Under the pieces are notes generated by a model that saw only the letters and a list, made by a program, of their open reading frames with translations, searched no databases and had not been told where the DNA came from. Shown piece by piece: positions 25,325-38,256 of a stretch of 64,000 nt of DNA. The first letter of the stretch is position 1. Every line of letters begins with the position of its first letter. The stretch comes from Streptacidiphilus jeojiense (GTDB taxonomy: Bacteria; Actinomycetota; Actinomycetes; Streptomycetales; Streptomycetaceae): positions 1 through 64,000 of the forward strand of contig NZ_JOEH01000014.1 of NCBI RefSeq assembly GCF_000719095.1. The letters are read 5' to 3'. The translations under genes were made by a program, and so were the position numbers.

Positions 25325-26319
25325 GTCAGGGCCTCCTCGGGCTGGGTGGCCGCATTGGACCGGGTCGGGGCGGCCTGGGGAGCGCCGCCGGTCAGGGCGA
25401 AGAACACGTCGTCCAGGTCGGGGGTGTGCACGGTCAGCTCGTGCGCCTCGACGCCGGCGGCGTCCAGCCGGTCCAGCACCTCGCGCAACCGGCGCTGACT
25501 GCCGTCGGCGGGGACCTGCAGCGTCAGCGCCTCCTCGTCCCCGGCTGCGCCGTCGAGCGCGTCCGCGGCCACCCGGTAGCCGACGGGGTCGGTGAAACGG
25601 AGCCGGACGTGGCCGCCGGGGACCAGGCGCTTGAGCTCCTCGGCGGTGCCCTCGGCGACGATCCGTCCGCCGTTGAGCACCGCGATCCGGTCGGCGAGCT
25701 CGTCGGCCTCCTCCAGGTACTGGGTGGTCAGGAAGACGGTGACGCCGTCGGCGACCAGTTCCCTGACGATCTGCCACATGTCGTGGCGCGAGCGGGGGTC
25801 CAGACCGGTGGTGGGCTCGTCCAGGAAGATCACCCGTGGGCTGCCGACCAGGGTCATCGCGATGTCCAGGCGGCGCTTCATGCCGCCCGAGTAGGTCGAG
25901 GCCGGCCTTCCGGCGGCCTCGGTCAGGTCGAAGCGTTCCAGCAGCCGCGCCGCCGTCCGCCGCCCCTCGGCCTTGGGCAGGTGGTGCAGGTCGGCCATCA
26001 GCAGCATGTTCTCCGTTCCGGTGATCAGCCCGTCCACCGCGGAGAACTGGCCGGTGACGCCGATCGCGGCGCGCGCCGCCTGCGGGTCGGTCGCCAGGTC
26101 GTGGCCGCCGACGACGACCTGGCCGCTGCCCGGGTCCGGGGCCACCAGGGTGGAGAGGATCTTCACGGCGGTGGTCTTGCCCGCGCCGTTCGGGCCCAGC
26201 AGGGCGAAGACCGTCCCGCTCGGCACGGTCAGGTCGACGCCGTCCAGAACGGTCTGGTCGCCGTAGGACTTGCGCAGCTCGCGTGCCGCGATGGCGATGC
26301 CGTTCGTCGGGGGGTTCAC
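25321..26319 (-). CDS. ABC exporter ATP-binding protein (system 2, DrrA-like)
   Basis: The protein has 332 residues. Walker A LLGPNGAGKTTAVKIL, the GVTGQFSAVDGLITGTENM segment diagnostic of DrrA, signature YSGGMKRRLDIAM, Walker B VIFLDEPTTGLD and switch TTQYLEEAD (Gln replaces His, usual in DrrA). A C-terminal DUF4162-like domain ends LDDVFFALTGG. GTG overlaps the stop of the DUF4097 gene upstream by 4 bases. Confidence 0.93.
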   Translation of the reverse strand: MNPPTNGIAIAARELRKSYGDQTVLDGVDLTVPSGTVFALLGPNGAGKTTAVKILSTLVAPDPGSGQVVVGGHDLATDPQAARAAIGVTGQFSAVDGLITGTENMLLMADLHHLPKAEGRRTAARLLERFDLTEAAGRPASTYSGGMKRRLDIAMTLVGSPRVIFLDEPTTGLDPRSRHDMWQIVRELVADGVTVFLTTQYLEEADELADRIAVLNGGRIVAEGTAEELKRLVPGGHVRLRFTDPVGYRVAADALDGAAGDEEALTLQVPADGSQRRLREVLDRLDAAGVEAHELTVHTPDLDDVFFALTGGAPQAAPTRSNAATQPEEALT

Positions 26320-27014
26320 GAGAGGGAGTCCTCCAGGTCCAGGCTGCGGGCGGTGATGTCGCCGTGCAGGGTGGTCGCGTGGATGGTGAGGGCGGCGACG
26401 CCGTCGAAGCGCAGCGCGTTGTCGATCCGGCCCAGGGTGGTGCCGGCGTTCATGGTCGCCGAGACGCCGGGGGCGGCGTTCACCGCGATCGAGCCGGACT
26501 GGGTGCGCAGCACCAGCGCCCCGGCAGCGGCCTCGCCGATGCGGATGTCGCCCTCGCCGGTGCTGATGTGGGCGTCGCCGCCCAGGCGTCCGACCGTGAC
26601 GTCACCGGCGGCGCTGGTGACGCGCAGGGTGGCGCACGCGTCGAGCTCGATCGTGCCGAGCGCTCCGTCGAAGGCGACGAAGTCCAGCTGTCCGGTGCTG
26701 TGCAGCTCGGCGCTGGCGGCCTTCGCCTCGACACCGGAACCGGTCGGCAACTGGACCGTGACCACCACCGATCCGGTGGGGCCCAGCAGTTGGTTCTTCT
26801 TCTCCTTCGGGCCCTGGATCCGCAGGACGCCTTCGGCGAACTCCACGGTGGTCCGCTCGGCCGCCTTCACATCACGGGGCTCGGCGGCGTCGGCGGGCAG
26901 GACGGCGACGAGTGTCTGGGCCAGGTCGGCGGCGGTCAGCCGGAGCTGTCCGGCCGGTATGTCGAGGTGCACGGAGACGGGGGCGGGGGTGGTGAAACGC
27001 AGAGGTTTGCTCAT
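26316..27014 (-). CDS. DUF4097-type beta-repeat protein
   Basis: The protein has 232 residues. It begins with a strand-rich region (PVSVHLDIPAGQLRLTAADL) and then a repeated beta-helix-like pattern of short strands (GDVTVGRLGGDAHISTGEGD, GSIAVNAAPG, LHGDITARSLDLED) as in DUF4097/adhesin-like proteins. It is the first gene of a three-gene coupled operon with exporter system 2, an arrangement common in actinobacteria. Its role is unknown. Confidence 0.82.
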   Translation of the reverse strand: MSKPLRFTTPAPVSVHLDIPAGQLRLTAADLAQTLVAVLPADAAEPRDVKAAERTTVEFAEGVLRIQGPKEKKNQLLGPTGSVVVTVQLPTGSGVEAKAASAELHSTGQLDFVAFDGALGTIELDACATLRVTSAAGDVTVGRLGGDAHISTGEGDIRIGEAAAGALVLRTQSGSIAVNAAPGVSATMNAGTTLGRIDNALRFDGVAALTIHATTLHGDITARSLDLEDSLS

Positions 27015-27101
27015 GTCTCCCAGCGTCGTCGCAGCTCAGTGCCCGAACAATGACGAGATCCGCAAGGCGTGTTAACCCCGATGTTCATGATCGCCGGTCG
27101 G

Positions 27102-27995
27102 TCAGCCCGGGAGTTCCAGGGTCCCGACGTCACGGACGGTCGCCGCCAGGGCGCGGATCAGGTCGTTCTCCGCCTCGGTGCGCCACACCAGCGCGAAGGA
27201 CAGCGGCGAGAAGTCCGGAAGCACCAGCCAGCGGACGTTGGGCAGCACCCAGTGCCGGGTGACGTGCGTCGGCCAGATCTGAACGATCTCCCCCATCGTC
27301 ACCAGATCCACCATCTCGTAGGTGTGGGCCACCGGCCGCACCCGCTCCAAGGCCCGTCCCCCGGGGGTGGTGAACGGAAAGTAGGAGTCCTCCCAGTAGT
27401 CCAGCTGCAGCGGCGCGGAGATGTGCGGGAAGTCCGCGAGCTCCTCGACGCCTACCGAGGTGCGCCCGGCCAACGGATGGTCGTCGGCCACCGCCAGCAG
27501 CCGGGGATCGGTGAGCAGCGTCGGACCGACCGTCAGATCCGGCTCCTCCACCGGCAGCCAGGCGACGAAGACGTCGGCCTCGCCGTTGCGCAGCTTGCTG
27601 AACGGGTCCTCCAGACCCGCCAGCCCCACACTCAGCCGACACTGCGGATTACGGGCCCGGAAGGTCTTCCAGTAGACGTGCAGATCCACGAAGTTGACCG
27701 GCATCATCTGCACCCTCAGCTGCCCGGTGACACCGCGCGCGGCCATCCGGGCCCGCTCGATCGACCCGCGCACCCCGGCGTAGGCCGACCCCAGCTCCGC
27801 CCGCAGCTGCTCCCCGATGGCGGTCAGCCGCACGGTGCGGCTGCTGCGCTCGAACAGCGGGGCGCCGATGAACCGCTCCTGCGCCTTGATGGCCTGACTG
27901 ACCCGGGCCGGCGAGACGAACAGCCGCTCCGCCGTCCGCCCGAAGTGCAGCTCCTCAGCCAGCGTCAGGAAAATCTCGATGTCGCGCAGTTCCAC
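27102..27995 (-). CDS. LysR-family transcriptional regulator
   Basis: The protein has 297 residues from GTG at 27995 (VELRDIEIFLTLAEELHFGR), with GGGGG seven bases upstream; a GTG 30 bases earlier is less likely. Helix-turn-helix: TAERLFVSPARVSQAIKAQE. The effector domain has HPLAGRTSVGVEELADFPHI and a C-terminal part matching AraC-unrelated, actinobacterial LysR proteins. No obvious target: it is flanked by same-strand genes. Confidence 0.9.
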   Translation of the reverse strand: MELRDIEIFLTLAEELHFGRTAERLFVSPARVSQAIKAQERFIGAPLFERSSRTVRLTAIGEQLRAELGSAYAGVRGSIERARMAARGVTGQLRVQMMPVNFVDLHVYWKTFRARNPQCRLSVGLAGLEDPFSKLRNGEADVFVAWLPVEEPDLTVGPTLLTDPRLLAVADDHPLAGRTSVGVEELADFPHISAPLQLDYWEDSYFPFTTPGGRALERVRPVAHTYEMVDLVTMGEIVQIWPTHVTRHWVLPNVRWLVLPDFSPLSFALVWRTEAENDLIRALAATVRDVGTLELPG

Positions 27996-28101
27996 CGCTA
28001 CCCCCGTGTCGATGCCGGGGCCCACTCTCGCCGATCATGCGGGCCGAGTCCAGACCCGGAGGGTGCCCACACCGTGGCTGCGACCCGGCCCGCCGTGCGG
28101 G

Positions 28102-29016
28102 TCAGCTCACGTGCACGGTGATCGCGGCGGTGTGCAGCGTTCCCGCGGTCTGGAACTGCAGGAACAGCCGCCAGTTGCCCGACTCGGCCAGTTCGGCGTG
28201 GAAGGACAGGGTCGGGCCGCCGTGGGCACCGGTCACCGCGGTGGTGGGGTGCAGGTGCGCGAACGCACCGTCGCCCTGGTGGAAGGCGGTCAGGTGGGCG
28301 TAGGTGTCCAGATAGGGCTCCAGGTCGGTGACGGGCTTGCCGTCGCTGGTGATGGTGACGGTCAACGGGTGGGCCATGCCGGCCATCAACTCACCGGTCA
28401 GGGTGACGGTGTAGCCGTCGACAGTGGTGCTGGTGGACGCCGCCGGCAGCGCGGTGTCCACGGGCCTGCCGGGGACGGTGACCGTGCGGCTGAGGACGAA
28501 GTCGGTGCCCCGGCCCGAGCCGGAGTCGGGGGTGAAGGTGGCGAACAGCCGCCAGGTGCCGGCGGTGAGGGCGGCCAGCGGCGCGGTCCAGGTCCCGTCG
28601 GCGGCCATGGTCGGGTGGACGTGCTGGAACCCGGTCAGATCGGAGCGGATCGCGTAGAAGTGCAGCTTCTTGGTCTGGTCGACGGCGAAGCCGGTGACCG
28701 GCTTGCCGTCCGGGCCGGTGATCGTGAACCGGTAGTCGGACGCCTGGCCTGCGGGCAGCGTGGCGGAGGCGGAGGCGAGGGTGTAGCCGCCGCTGGTCGC
28801 GGCCAGGCCGTCGCCCGACGCCATGGCGCCCATGCCGTCCATGCCGCCCATGGAGGGCATGGCACTGGTGGTCGTCATCCCCGGCATGCCGGGCATGGCC
28901 GAGCCGTCCCCGGAGCTGGAGCCGCACGCGGCCAGAGTCACGGCCAGGGCGGACGCGGCCAGGGCCGCGACAGCGGTTCGCCGACGGGAGGAGGAGGGCA
29001 GGAAGGAAGAAGACAT
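28102..29016 (-). CDS. Met-rich lipoprotein, probable copper-associated
   Basis: The protein has 304 residues. A lipoprotein signal ends in the lipobox LAAC (Cys about residue 31). Residues 38-66 are a Met/Gly-rich stretch (MPGMPGM, MPSMGGMDGMGAM) typical of periplasmic or secreted copper binding. Two Ig-like beta domains follow, each with His-containing motifs (HVHPTMAADG and HLHPTTAVTG) that could add metal ligands. The next gene downstream of its promoter, on the same strand, encodes a DUF6153 protein, a common partner. Role in copper handling is inference. Confidence 0.8.
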   Translation of the reverse strand: MSSSFLPSSSRRRTAVAALAASALAVTLAACGSSSGDGSAMPGMPGMTTTSAMPSMGGMDGMGAMASGDGLAATSGGYTLASASATLPAGQASDYRFTITGPDGKPVTGFAVDQTKKLHFYAIRSDLTGFQHVHPTMAADGTWTAPLAALTAGTWRLFATFTPDSGSGRGTDFVLSRTVTVPGRPVDTALPAASTSTTVDGYTVTLTGELMAGMAHPLTVTITSDGKPVTDLEPYLDTYAHLTAFHQGDGAFAHLHPTTAVTGAHGGPTLSFHAELAESGNWRLFLQFQTAGTLHTAAITVHVS

Positions 29017-29118
29017 GGATGTGGTGGTCTCTCAGGTGGGCGCCGGAACGCGGCGCGGGGAACAGGACAGGACCAGCCCCGGCACCCCTCGCGTCGGGCG
29101 AGGGGGCCGGTGGTCCGG

Positions 29119-29565
29119 TCAGGTCCGGGCGATGCACACCTGGAGGAGGAGTTGCCGACCGCCGGTCGGTGGCGGCCCTCTGCGCCGCGCGGATCGCATA
29201 CCGCCGAGCCGGCCGGTCCCGACCAGCAGGCTCAGCGCGACCAGGACCGCGAGTGCCATCAGCGGCGCGGCCGGAAGCGTGAGGTGATCGCGGGTCAGGG
29301 TGGACACGCAACTGGTGCCCTGCGAACCCGTGGTAACGCCGGTCGGCCGCTGGACCTGCGCGGCAGGCTTGCCGGCCATCGGCGCGGTGGCGGCCATGGG
29401 TGCGGTGGCAGCCATGGGATGGGTGCTGGGCAGGGTCAGCGACATCGCGTCGTGGCAGTCGCCCATCGCGGTGGTGGGGGCGCCGTGCATCAGGAACATG
29501 CCGACCAGGACCACGAGCACGGCGAGCAGCCGGGCATGGCCCGTGTCCCTGCGCGTGCCGTCCAC
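29119..29565 (-). CDS. DUF6153-like membrane protein
   Basis: The protein has 148 residues with an N-terminal helix (RLLAVLVVLVGMFLMHG), a Met/His/Ala-rich loop (GDCHDAMS, repeated MAATAP units) and a second helix (LMALAVLVALSLLVG), ending with a basic tail. Layout matches DUF6153, small actinobacterial membrane proteins found beside copper-type lipoproteins. GTG start with AGGA upstream. Spaced 102 bases from the lipoprotein gene. Confidence 0.75.
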   Translation of the reverse strand: MDGTRRDTGHARLLAVLVVLVGMFLMHGAPTTAMGDCHDAMSLTLPSTHPMAATAPMAATAPMAGKPAAQVQRPTGVTTGSQGTSCVSTLTRDHLTLPAAPLMALAVLVALSLLVGTGRLGGMRSARRRGPPPTGGRQLLLQVCIART

Positions 29566-29678
29566 CGCTGCTGCTTCCTGCCCTCGCCCCGATACCGCTC
29601 TGATTGCCCGTCGACCGTAGCAGGCACCGATCAGGCGCCATCGACCTGATGGCCGGATGACGGGTCGGCAGCGCAGCG

Positions 29679-33719
<4,041 letters not shown>

Positions 33720-33772
33720 GGCAGCTCCCGCGCTAGGCGATTCACGATACTGCTGGACCGCCTGATGCCGCG

Positions 33773-34192
33773 GTGGTAACCAGGAGTGTGAACCCAGACG
33801 AGTTCGACATCCTGTGGGATCCGCGCAGCGCCGACACGGAGCGCGGCGACCGCCCGGTGCTGGACCTGCCGCCCGAGTCGGACGCCGTCGACGCGGCCGA
33901 CGCGCTGGAGGCGTTCTTCGTGGACGACACCGAGGCGACGACCGTCGAGGTGACCGTCGCGGACGCCGTCCTGGGTACCTCCAGTCGGGACCACCTGCTG
34001 GCGATCGGCTCCCCGGGGCTGCGGACCCTGGGCGATGCCGACGGGGCGACCCTGCCCGGTGAGTCGCTGCGCTACCGGATCCTCCGCTTCGAGTGCGACA
34101 CCTGCCACGCCGTCATCCGCCGCATCCATGTGGACCGGCGTTCGATGCCGCAGTGCCCCAACGGCCACGACCGCATGCGTCTGGTCCCGTGA
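33773..34192 (+). CDS. Small zinc-ribbon protein divergent from the CHAT gene
   Basis: The protein has about 139 residues. The first 100 are acidic and Asp/Ala-rich; the C-terminus carries FECDTCHAVIRRIHVDRRSM then PQCPNGHDRM, a CxxC...CxxxH pattern suitable for one zinc ion. GTG at 33773 is listed as start; GTG at 33788 is an alternative but an AGGAG lies only one base before it. The downstream membrane-protein GTG overlaps this stop by 4 bases, so the two are coupled. Confidence 0.7.
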   Translation: MVTRSVNPDEFDILWDPRSADTERGDRPVLDLPPESDAVDAADALEAFFVDDTEATTVEVTVADAVLGTSSRDHLLAIGSPGLRTLGDADGATLPGESLRYRILRFECDTCHAVIRRIHVDRRSMPQCPNGHDRMRLVP

Positions 34193-35109
34193 GCTTCGGC
34201 GCGCTGGCCAGGCCGGCGATCGACGGCAGCCGGTTCTTCCTCGTCGACTACCTGCCGACCTTCGCGGCCGGTCTGCTCCTCACCGTCCTGGTCTGGGCGG
34301 GCGCCCCGGGTCCGCACCTCGACTTCGACAGGGCCTGGCACACCGCTGCTGACCTGGGCATCGGTGAACTGACACTCGCCGCCACCGCGCTGCTCCTCGC
34401 CGCGATGCTCGGCCGCCCACTGCAACTCGCGGTCGTGCGTCTGCTGGAAGGACGCTGGCCCGGTGTGCTGCGCCCGCTCAGACGGCTGTCGTGTTCGCGG
34501 CAGCAGAAGCTCCGCAGGAGCCTTGCCGCAGCGGCCGCACTGCCGGACGCCAACGTGGACATCTCACCGGCCCGAACGCAGGCCATCGGAGCGGCCGGCG
34601 CACGCCTGCGTCGCCGGTTCCCGCAGGAAGGTCTCGAACTCCCCACCGCGCTGGGCAACGCGCTCGCAGCGATGGAGGCCACCGCGGGCGACGCCTACGG
34701 ATATGACGCGGTGACAGCCTGGCCCCGGCTGTACCCGGTGCTCGGCGACCGGATGCGCGCCATCGTCGACGACCAGCGCAACAGCCTGGACGCCGCAGCC
34801 AGGCTGTCGGCCACCATGGCAGCGACCGCGCTGGCCGCAGCCGCGCTCCTGGCCAGGTCGCACTGGTGGCTGCTGCTCGCCGCCGTCCCCCTGGTGATCT
34901 CGCGCGTCGCCTATCTCGGAGCCGTCCAGGCGGCACTCGCCTACGGCCGCGCGGTGGAATCCGCGTTCGACCTCCACCGCTTCGACCTCCTCACTGCACT
35001 CCACCTGCCCCTGCCCGCGGACTCCGCAGCGGAGCGACGAACTGCTGCACAGCTCAGTGACGCCTGGCTGCAGGGCGTCGAGTTCGATACCCAGTACCGA
35101 CACGGTTAG
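34189..35109 (+). CDS. Hypothetical membrane protein coupled to the zinc-ribbon gene
   Basis: The protein has 306 residues. Two hydrophobic segments lie near the N-terminus (about 22-42 and 60-82), a long helical basic region follows (90-200), and a second pair of segments (about 205-245) precedes a soluble tail. No family is recognised. GTG overlaps the TGA of the zinc-ribbon gene. A hairpin spans its stop codon, so it ends the transcript. Its association with a CHAT protease makes it a candidate partner or substrate, which is speculation. Confidence 0.7.
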   Translation: MSFGALARPAIDGSRFFLVDYLPTFAAGLLLTVLVWAGAPGPHLDFDRAWHTAADLGIGELTLAATALLLAAMLGRPLQLAVVRLLEGRWPGVLRPLRRLSCSRQQKLRRSLAAAAALPDANVDISPARTQAIGAAGARLRRRFPQEGLELPTALGNALAAMEATAGDAYGYDAVTAWPRLYPVLGDRMRAIVDDQRNSLDAAARLSATMAATALAAAALLARSHWWLLLAAVPLVISRVAYLGAVQAALAYGRAVESAFDLHRFDLLTALHLPLPADSAAERRTAAQLSDAWLQGVEFDTQYRHG

Positions 35110-35123
35110 GACCGGTACTGGGT
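35089..35123 (+). terminator. 11-bp hairpin over the stop codon of the membrane-protein gene
   Basis: ACCCAGTACCG (35089-35099) and CGGTACTGGGT (35113-35123) are perfectly complementary with a 13-base loop that contains the TAG at 35107-35109. No T-tract follows. Confidence 0.65.
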
Positions 35124-35177
35124 CGTTATCAACGGATGATCAGGAGTTGTCCGCGCAGCCCACCATGAGCGGTGCGC

Positions 35178-35369
35178 TCAGTCTTTTGGCCGGCGCCAGA
35201 GAGTGGGCCCCGTCACGACCCCCGCACAGCAAAGCCCGAACACTCCGAAAGCGGCATGCCAGCCGCCGGCCACGAAGCCCGCGATACAGCTGAGGATCGC
35301 GAAGCCGACCGCGAGCCATGCGAAGAGTTCTGTAAGGCGAGGGTTGTCCGGGATTCGGCTCGGGGCCAT
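35178..35369 (-). CDS. Small two-helix membrane protein
   Basis: The protein has 63 residues: a polar start (MAPSRIPDNPRLTELF), two hydrophobic segments (WLAVGFAILSCIAGFVAGG and AAFGVFGLCCAGVVTG) and a basic end (LWRRPKD). Such proteins are common single genes in actinobacteria. Only a weak ACAGG is seen before the ATG. Confidence 0.5.
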   Translation of the reverse strand: MAPSRIPDNPRLTELFAWLAVGFAILSCIAGFVAGGWHAAFGVFGLCCAGVVTGPTLWRRPKD

Positions 35370-35558
35370 CGGGATGCCTGTCGTGGGAGTGGTCGGGCCT
35401 GGAAGTCCTGCCGCGACCTATTGTGGGGTTGCCGGATCCGCCGCAGGGCCGGAACGGTCTACGCAGCCCGGCAGGTCACGATCGGGCAACGGGCGGCAAC
35501 CTTTCGTCGTCCTCTCGGCCACTACATGGAAGAACGGACTACGGCGAGAGGATCAGGC

Positions 35559-36548
35559 GTGACTGCGACCCATCGGAGCACGGAACACCGCGGGCGCCAC
35601 CGAGGATGGCTGCTGGGTTCGGTGGCCGTGGCGGCGTTGGCCGCCCTCGGTGTGATCGCGAGCGTGGCCCTGGGTTCGACGCCGCAACGGAATGTGGCGA
35701 CCGGGACCGCTGTGGTGAGTACCAGCGCGGGCCCGAGTACGCCTGCCGCCTCCGCTGGCGCCGCGTCCACCCGTGCAGCCGCAACGACGACGGCGTCGAG
35801 CACGGCACGCGCCTCCGCCGGTGCGAAGCCGAGGGCGTCCACCCCAGCGACTCCGGCAGCCCCCTCGGCCCGATCGACCCCGTCGGCCGACAACTCCTCG
35901 CAGGGCTCGTCCTCCGCCACGGCCGCGCAGGCCGGACGGATCCGGCCCAGCGTCACCTACCAGGGAGTCGCCACCGAGTACGCCGCCGCCGACGGCAACG
36001 GCGCGTGCCTGTTCGGCCCGTCCGCCACCATGATGATCGCGGCGATGAACTACACCGACTACGAGAACTCCAAGGCCTGCGGGGACCACATCCTCGTCCG
36101 CGCGTCCAACGGCGCCACCATCACCGTACTGATCACCAACGAATGCCCACTGCCCTGTGCCCCGGGCCAACTCGACCTCAGCCAGCAGGCCTTCGCCAAG
36201 CTCGCCGCCCCCTCGGCCGGACGCATCTCCATCACCTGGCACCTGGTCAGTCCCAGCGACAGCGGCACCATCTCGTTCCGGTACAAGACGGGATCGAGCC
36301 AGTGGTGGTGCGGCATCCAGGTCATCGGCGAACGCAACCCCGTCGCCGAACTGGACGTCCGCACCGCAAGCGGCGGATGGACGGCGTTGACACGTATGAG
36401 CTACAACTACTTCCTCTCCCCCAACGGCACCGGCTGCGGCGGCGAGATCAGAGTCAGCGACATCTACGGACAGCAGCTGACCGCGTCCGGCATCTCGATC
36501 CGACCGGACGCCGTACAAGCGACCCAGCTGCAGTTCACACAGCACTAG
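35559..36548 (+). CDS. Secreted expansin-like protein (EXLX1 type)
   Basis: The protein has 329 residues. After a basic start there is a membrane/signal segment (WLLGSVAVAALAALGVIASV) and a long Ser/Thr/Ala-rich linker (to about residue 130). Residues 135-225 form the double-psi beta-barrel (GACLFGP, MIAAMNYTDYENSKACG, ITNECPLPCAPGQLDLSQQA) with the key Asp in QLDLS, and 230-325 the CBM63-like domain with exposed aromatics (WWCG, YNYF). Expansins loosen plant cell walls without hydrolysis. GTG at 35559 has AGAGGA seven bases upstream and is preferred to ATG at 35526. Confidence 0.85.
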   Translation: MTATHRSTEHRGRHRGWLLGSVAVAALAALGVIASVALGSTPQRNVATGTAVVSTSAGPSTPAASAGAASTRAAATTTASSTARASAGAKPRASTPATPAAPSARSTPSADNSSQGSSSATAAQAGRIRPSVTYQGVATEYAAADGNGACLFGPSATMMIAAMNYTDYENSKACGDHILVRASNGATITVLITNECPLPCAPGQLDLSQQAFAKLAAPSAGRISITWHLVSPSDSGTISFRYKTGSSQWWCGIQVIGERNPVAELDVRTASGGWTALTRMSYNYFLSPNGTGCGGEIRVSDIYGQQLTASGISIRPDAVQATQLQFTQH

Positions 36549-36562
36549 GGTTGGCGCCAGAG

Positions 36563-37342
36563 TCAGTTCAGGTCCTTGCGGATGCCGCGTGGGGAGGCAC
36601 CGAGTTCGCGGCGGCAGGCCTTGTTGAACGCCTGGAGATCGGGGATGCCGACCGAGGCCGCAATGGCGGGGATGGACAGCGTGGTGGCCTGCAGGAAGTG
36701 GCGGGCCCGCTCCATCCGTCGGGCACGGAGGTAGCCGACCACGGTCTCCCCGGTGGCGGCGCGGAAGAGCCTGGTCAGGTGGTTGTGGGAGACGCCCACC
36801 GACTTGGCGATCTCCGCCACGCCCAGCGGCTCGGACAGCCGGGACTCGATCATCGCCAGGGCGGCCACGACCGCCGGATGGCCCGTTGCGGAGCCGACCG
36901 CCGGGCGCGGCGGAGCCAGGTGGGCCACCCGCCACAGCGCGGCCCACACCTCGGCCGTCGCCCTGCCCGGCTCGTGCGGCCAGGACGCCAGGGCCCGGCG
37001 CAACTGCGCGGTGAGTGGGGCGAGTTCGGTCCCGGCGTCCTGGATCACCGGGATGCTGAGCGGCGAGCCGGCTGAGCCGAGGCGTAGATGCACATAGAGG
37101 TGCTCGGAGCGGCCCCGATAGCGGTAGCGCACCGTGGTACCGGGCGGAACCAGGCTCACCCGGCCGGGGCGGATCGCATGCGCGGTGTCGTCCACGGACA
37201 GGTCGGCCTCGTAGCCGTAGAGATGGAACTGCCACAGGTGCGGCAGCGAGAACACGTCCACCCGACTGGCGGCGCCGTGCACACCGATGCCGACCGCAGC
37301 GACGCCGGGAGGCTCGTCGAGGTGGGCCACGGCGCTGTCCAT
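36563..37342 (-). CDS. AraC-family transcriptional regulator
   Basis: The protein has 259 residues. The N-terminal cupin-like sensor (1-110: PHLWQFHLYGYEADLSV, IRPGRVSLVPPGTTVRYRY) is followed by two helix-turn-helix units (155-255: LGVAEIAKSVGVSHNHLTRL, VGYLRARRMERARHFLQ, AIAASVGIPDLQAFNKACRR). Divergent from a phytanoyl-CoA dioxygenase-like gene, which it probably controls, as is typical for this pair. Confidence 0.92.
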   Translation of the reverse strand: MDSAVAHLDEPPGVAAVGIGVHGAASRVDVFSLPHLWQFHLYGYEADLSVDDTAHAIRPGRVSLVPPGTTVRYRYRGRSEHLYVHLRLGSAGSPLSIPVIQDAGTELAPLTAQLRRALASWPHEPGRATAEVWAALWRVAHLAPPRPAVGSATGHPAVVAALAMIESRLSEPLGVAEIAKSVGVSHNHLTRLFRAATGETVVGYLRARRMERARHFLQATTLSIPAIAASVGIPDLQAFNKACRRELGASPRGIRKDLN

Positions 37343-37440
37343 GCCCGAGTTCTACCACGCCGGTCAGGGTGAAAACCGACCAGTGGACGGGGAACCCGGC
37401 CCACTCGCAGAGCCGGCCGGTGGCTCTAGCGTCTGTCGTC

Positions 37441-38256
37441 ATGGACAACGAACGGAACCTGCTCGACTCGGTCCGGATGGCCCGTTTCGTGGCCCACGGT
37501 TCGCTGCGGCTGGACGCGGTGGTGCCTGCGGACATGAACGACGAGGCACTGTCGGTGCTGGCGGACGGGGTGCCGCCGGTGCGCTACGGGACGCCGCTGT
37601 CGAAGGCGTACGCCCCGGACTCCTTCACCGCCAGGCTGCTCGCAGTTCCGCAGGTCACAGGCGCGCTGCACAGTCTGGTCGGCCCCGAGCCGCTGGTGGA
37701 CCACCACGCCGTCCACGTGCGCGAACCCCACGGCGGGGACGCGCAGGCGTTGCACGCGGACGCCATCATCGACGTCCGGCCGGACGCCTTCGACGTGCAA
37801 CTGATGTACTACCCGCAGACGGTGACGCTGGAGATGGGCGGCACCCTGAGCGTCCCCGGCAGCCATCTGCGCCGGATCAACGAGTCGGACACCGGCCGCT
37901 ACCAGAACCTGCGCGGCCAGGACCGACTGGTCTGCCCGGCCGGCACCGTGGTGTTCGTGCACCACGGCATCTGGCACGGCGGTCGCCGCAACGACAGCGA
38001 CACCACCCGCTACATGTTCAAGATCCGTTTCAATCCGACGGTCCGCCAGCAGCGCCTGTGGGACACCTCGGACCTGCACGACCCGCGGGTGCGGTCCGAA
38101 CTGGACGTCGTGTTCCCCTGGTACGAGCAGGCCACCGGGCGCCTGGAGCGGTACAACCGCACCCTGTTGTGGCGGGCGCTGACCGGGGATCCCGACTTCG
38201 ACCTCGACCACTGGGTGACCAGGGTCTCCAACCGCCCCCAGGAGGCGACGGCATGA
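37441..38256 (+). CDS. Phytanoyl-CoA dioxygenase-like Fe(II)/2-oxoglutarate oxygenase
   Basis: The protein has 271 residues on a double-stranded beta-helix fold. The iron-binding HxD is H105-x-D107 (LHADAI), and the distal His is H175 or H179 in HHGIWHGG; RYMFKIRF supplies a candidate 2-oxoglutarate-binding Arg. ATG at 37441 lies about 20 bases after a TAGCGT that could be the -10, so the mRNA may be almost leaderless. The next gene is coupled by ATGA. Confidence 0.88.
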   Translation: MDNERNLLDSVRMARFVAHGSLRLDAVVPADMNDEALSVLADGVPPVRYGTPLSKAYAPDSFTARLLAVPQVTGALHSLVGPEPLVDHHAVHVREPHGGDAQALHADAIIDVRPDAFDVQLMYYPQTVTLEMGGTLSVPGSHLRRINESDTGRYQNLRGQDRLVCPAGTVVFVHHGIWHGGRRNDSDTTRYMFKIRFNPTVRQQRLWDTSDLHDPRVRSELDVVFPWYEQATGRLERYNRTLLWRALTGDPDFDLDHWVTRVSNRPQEATA

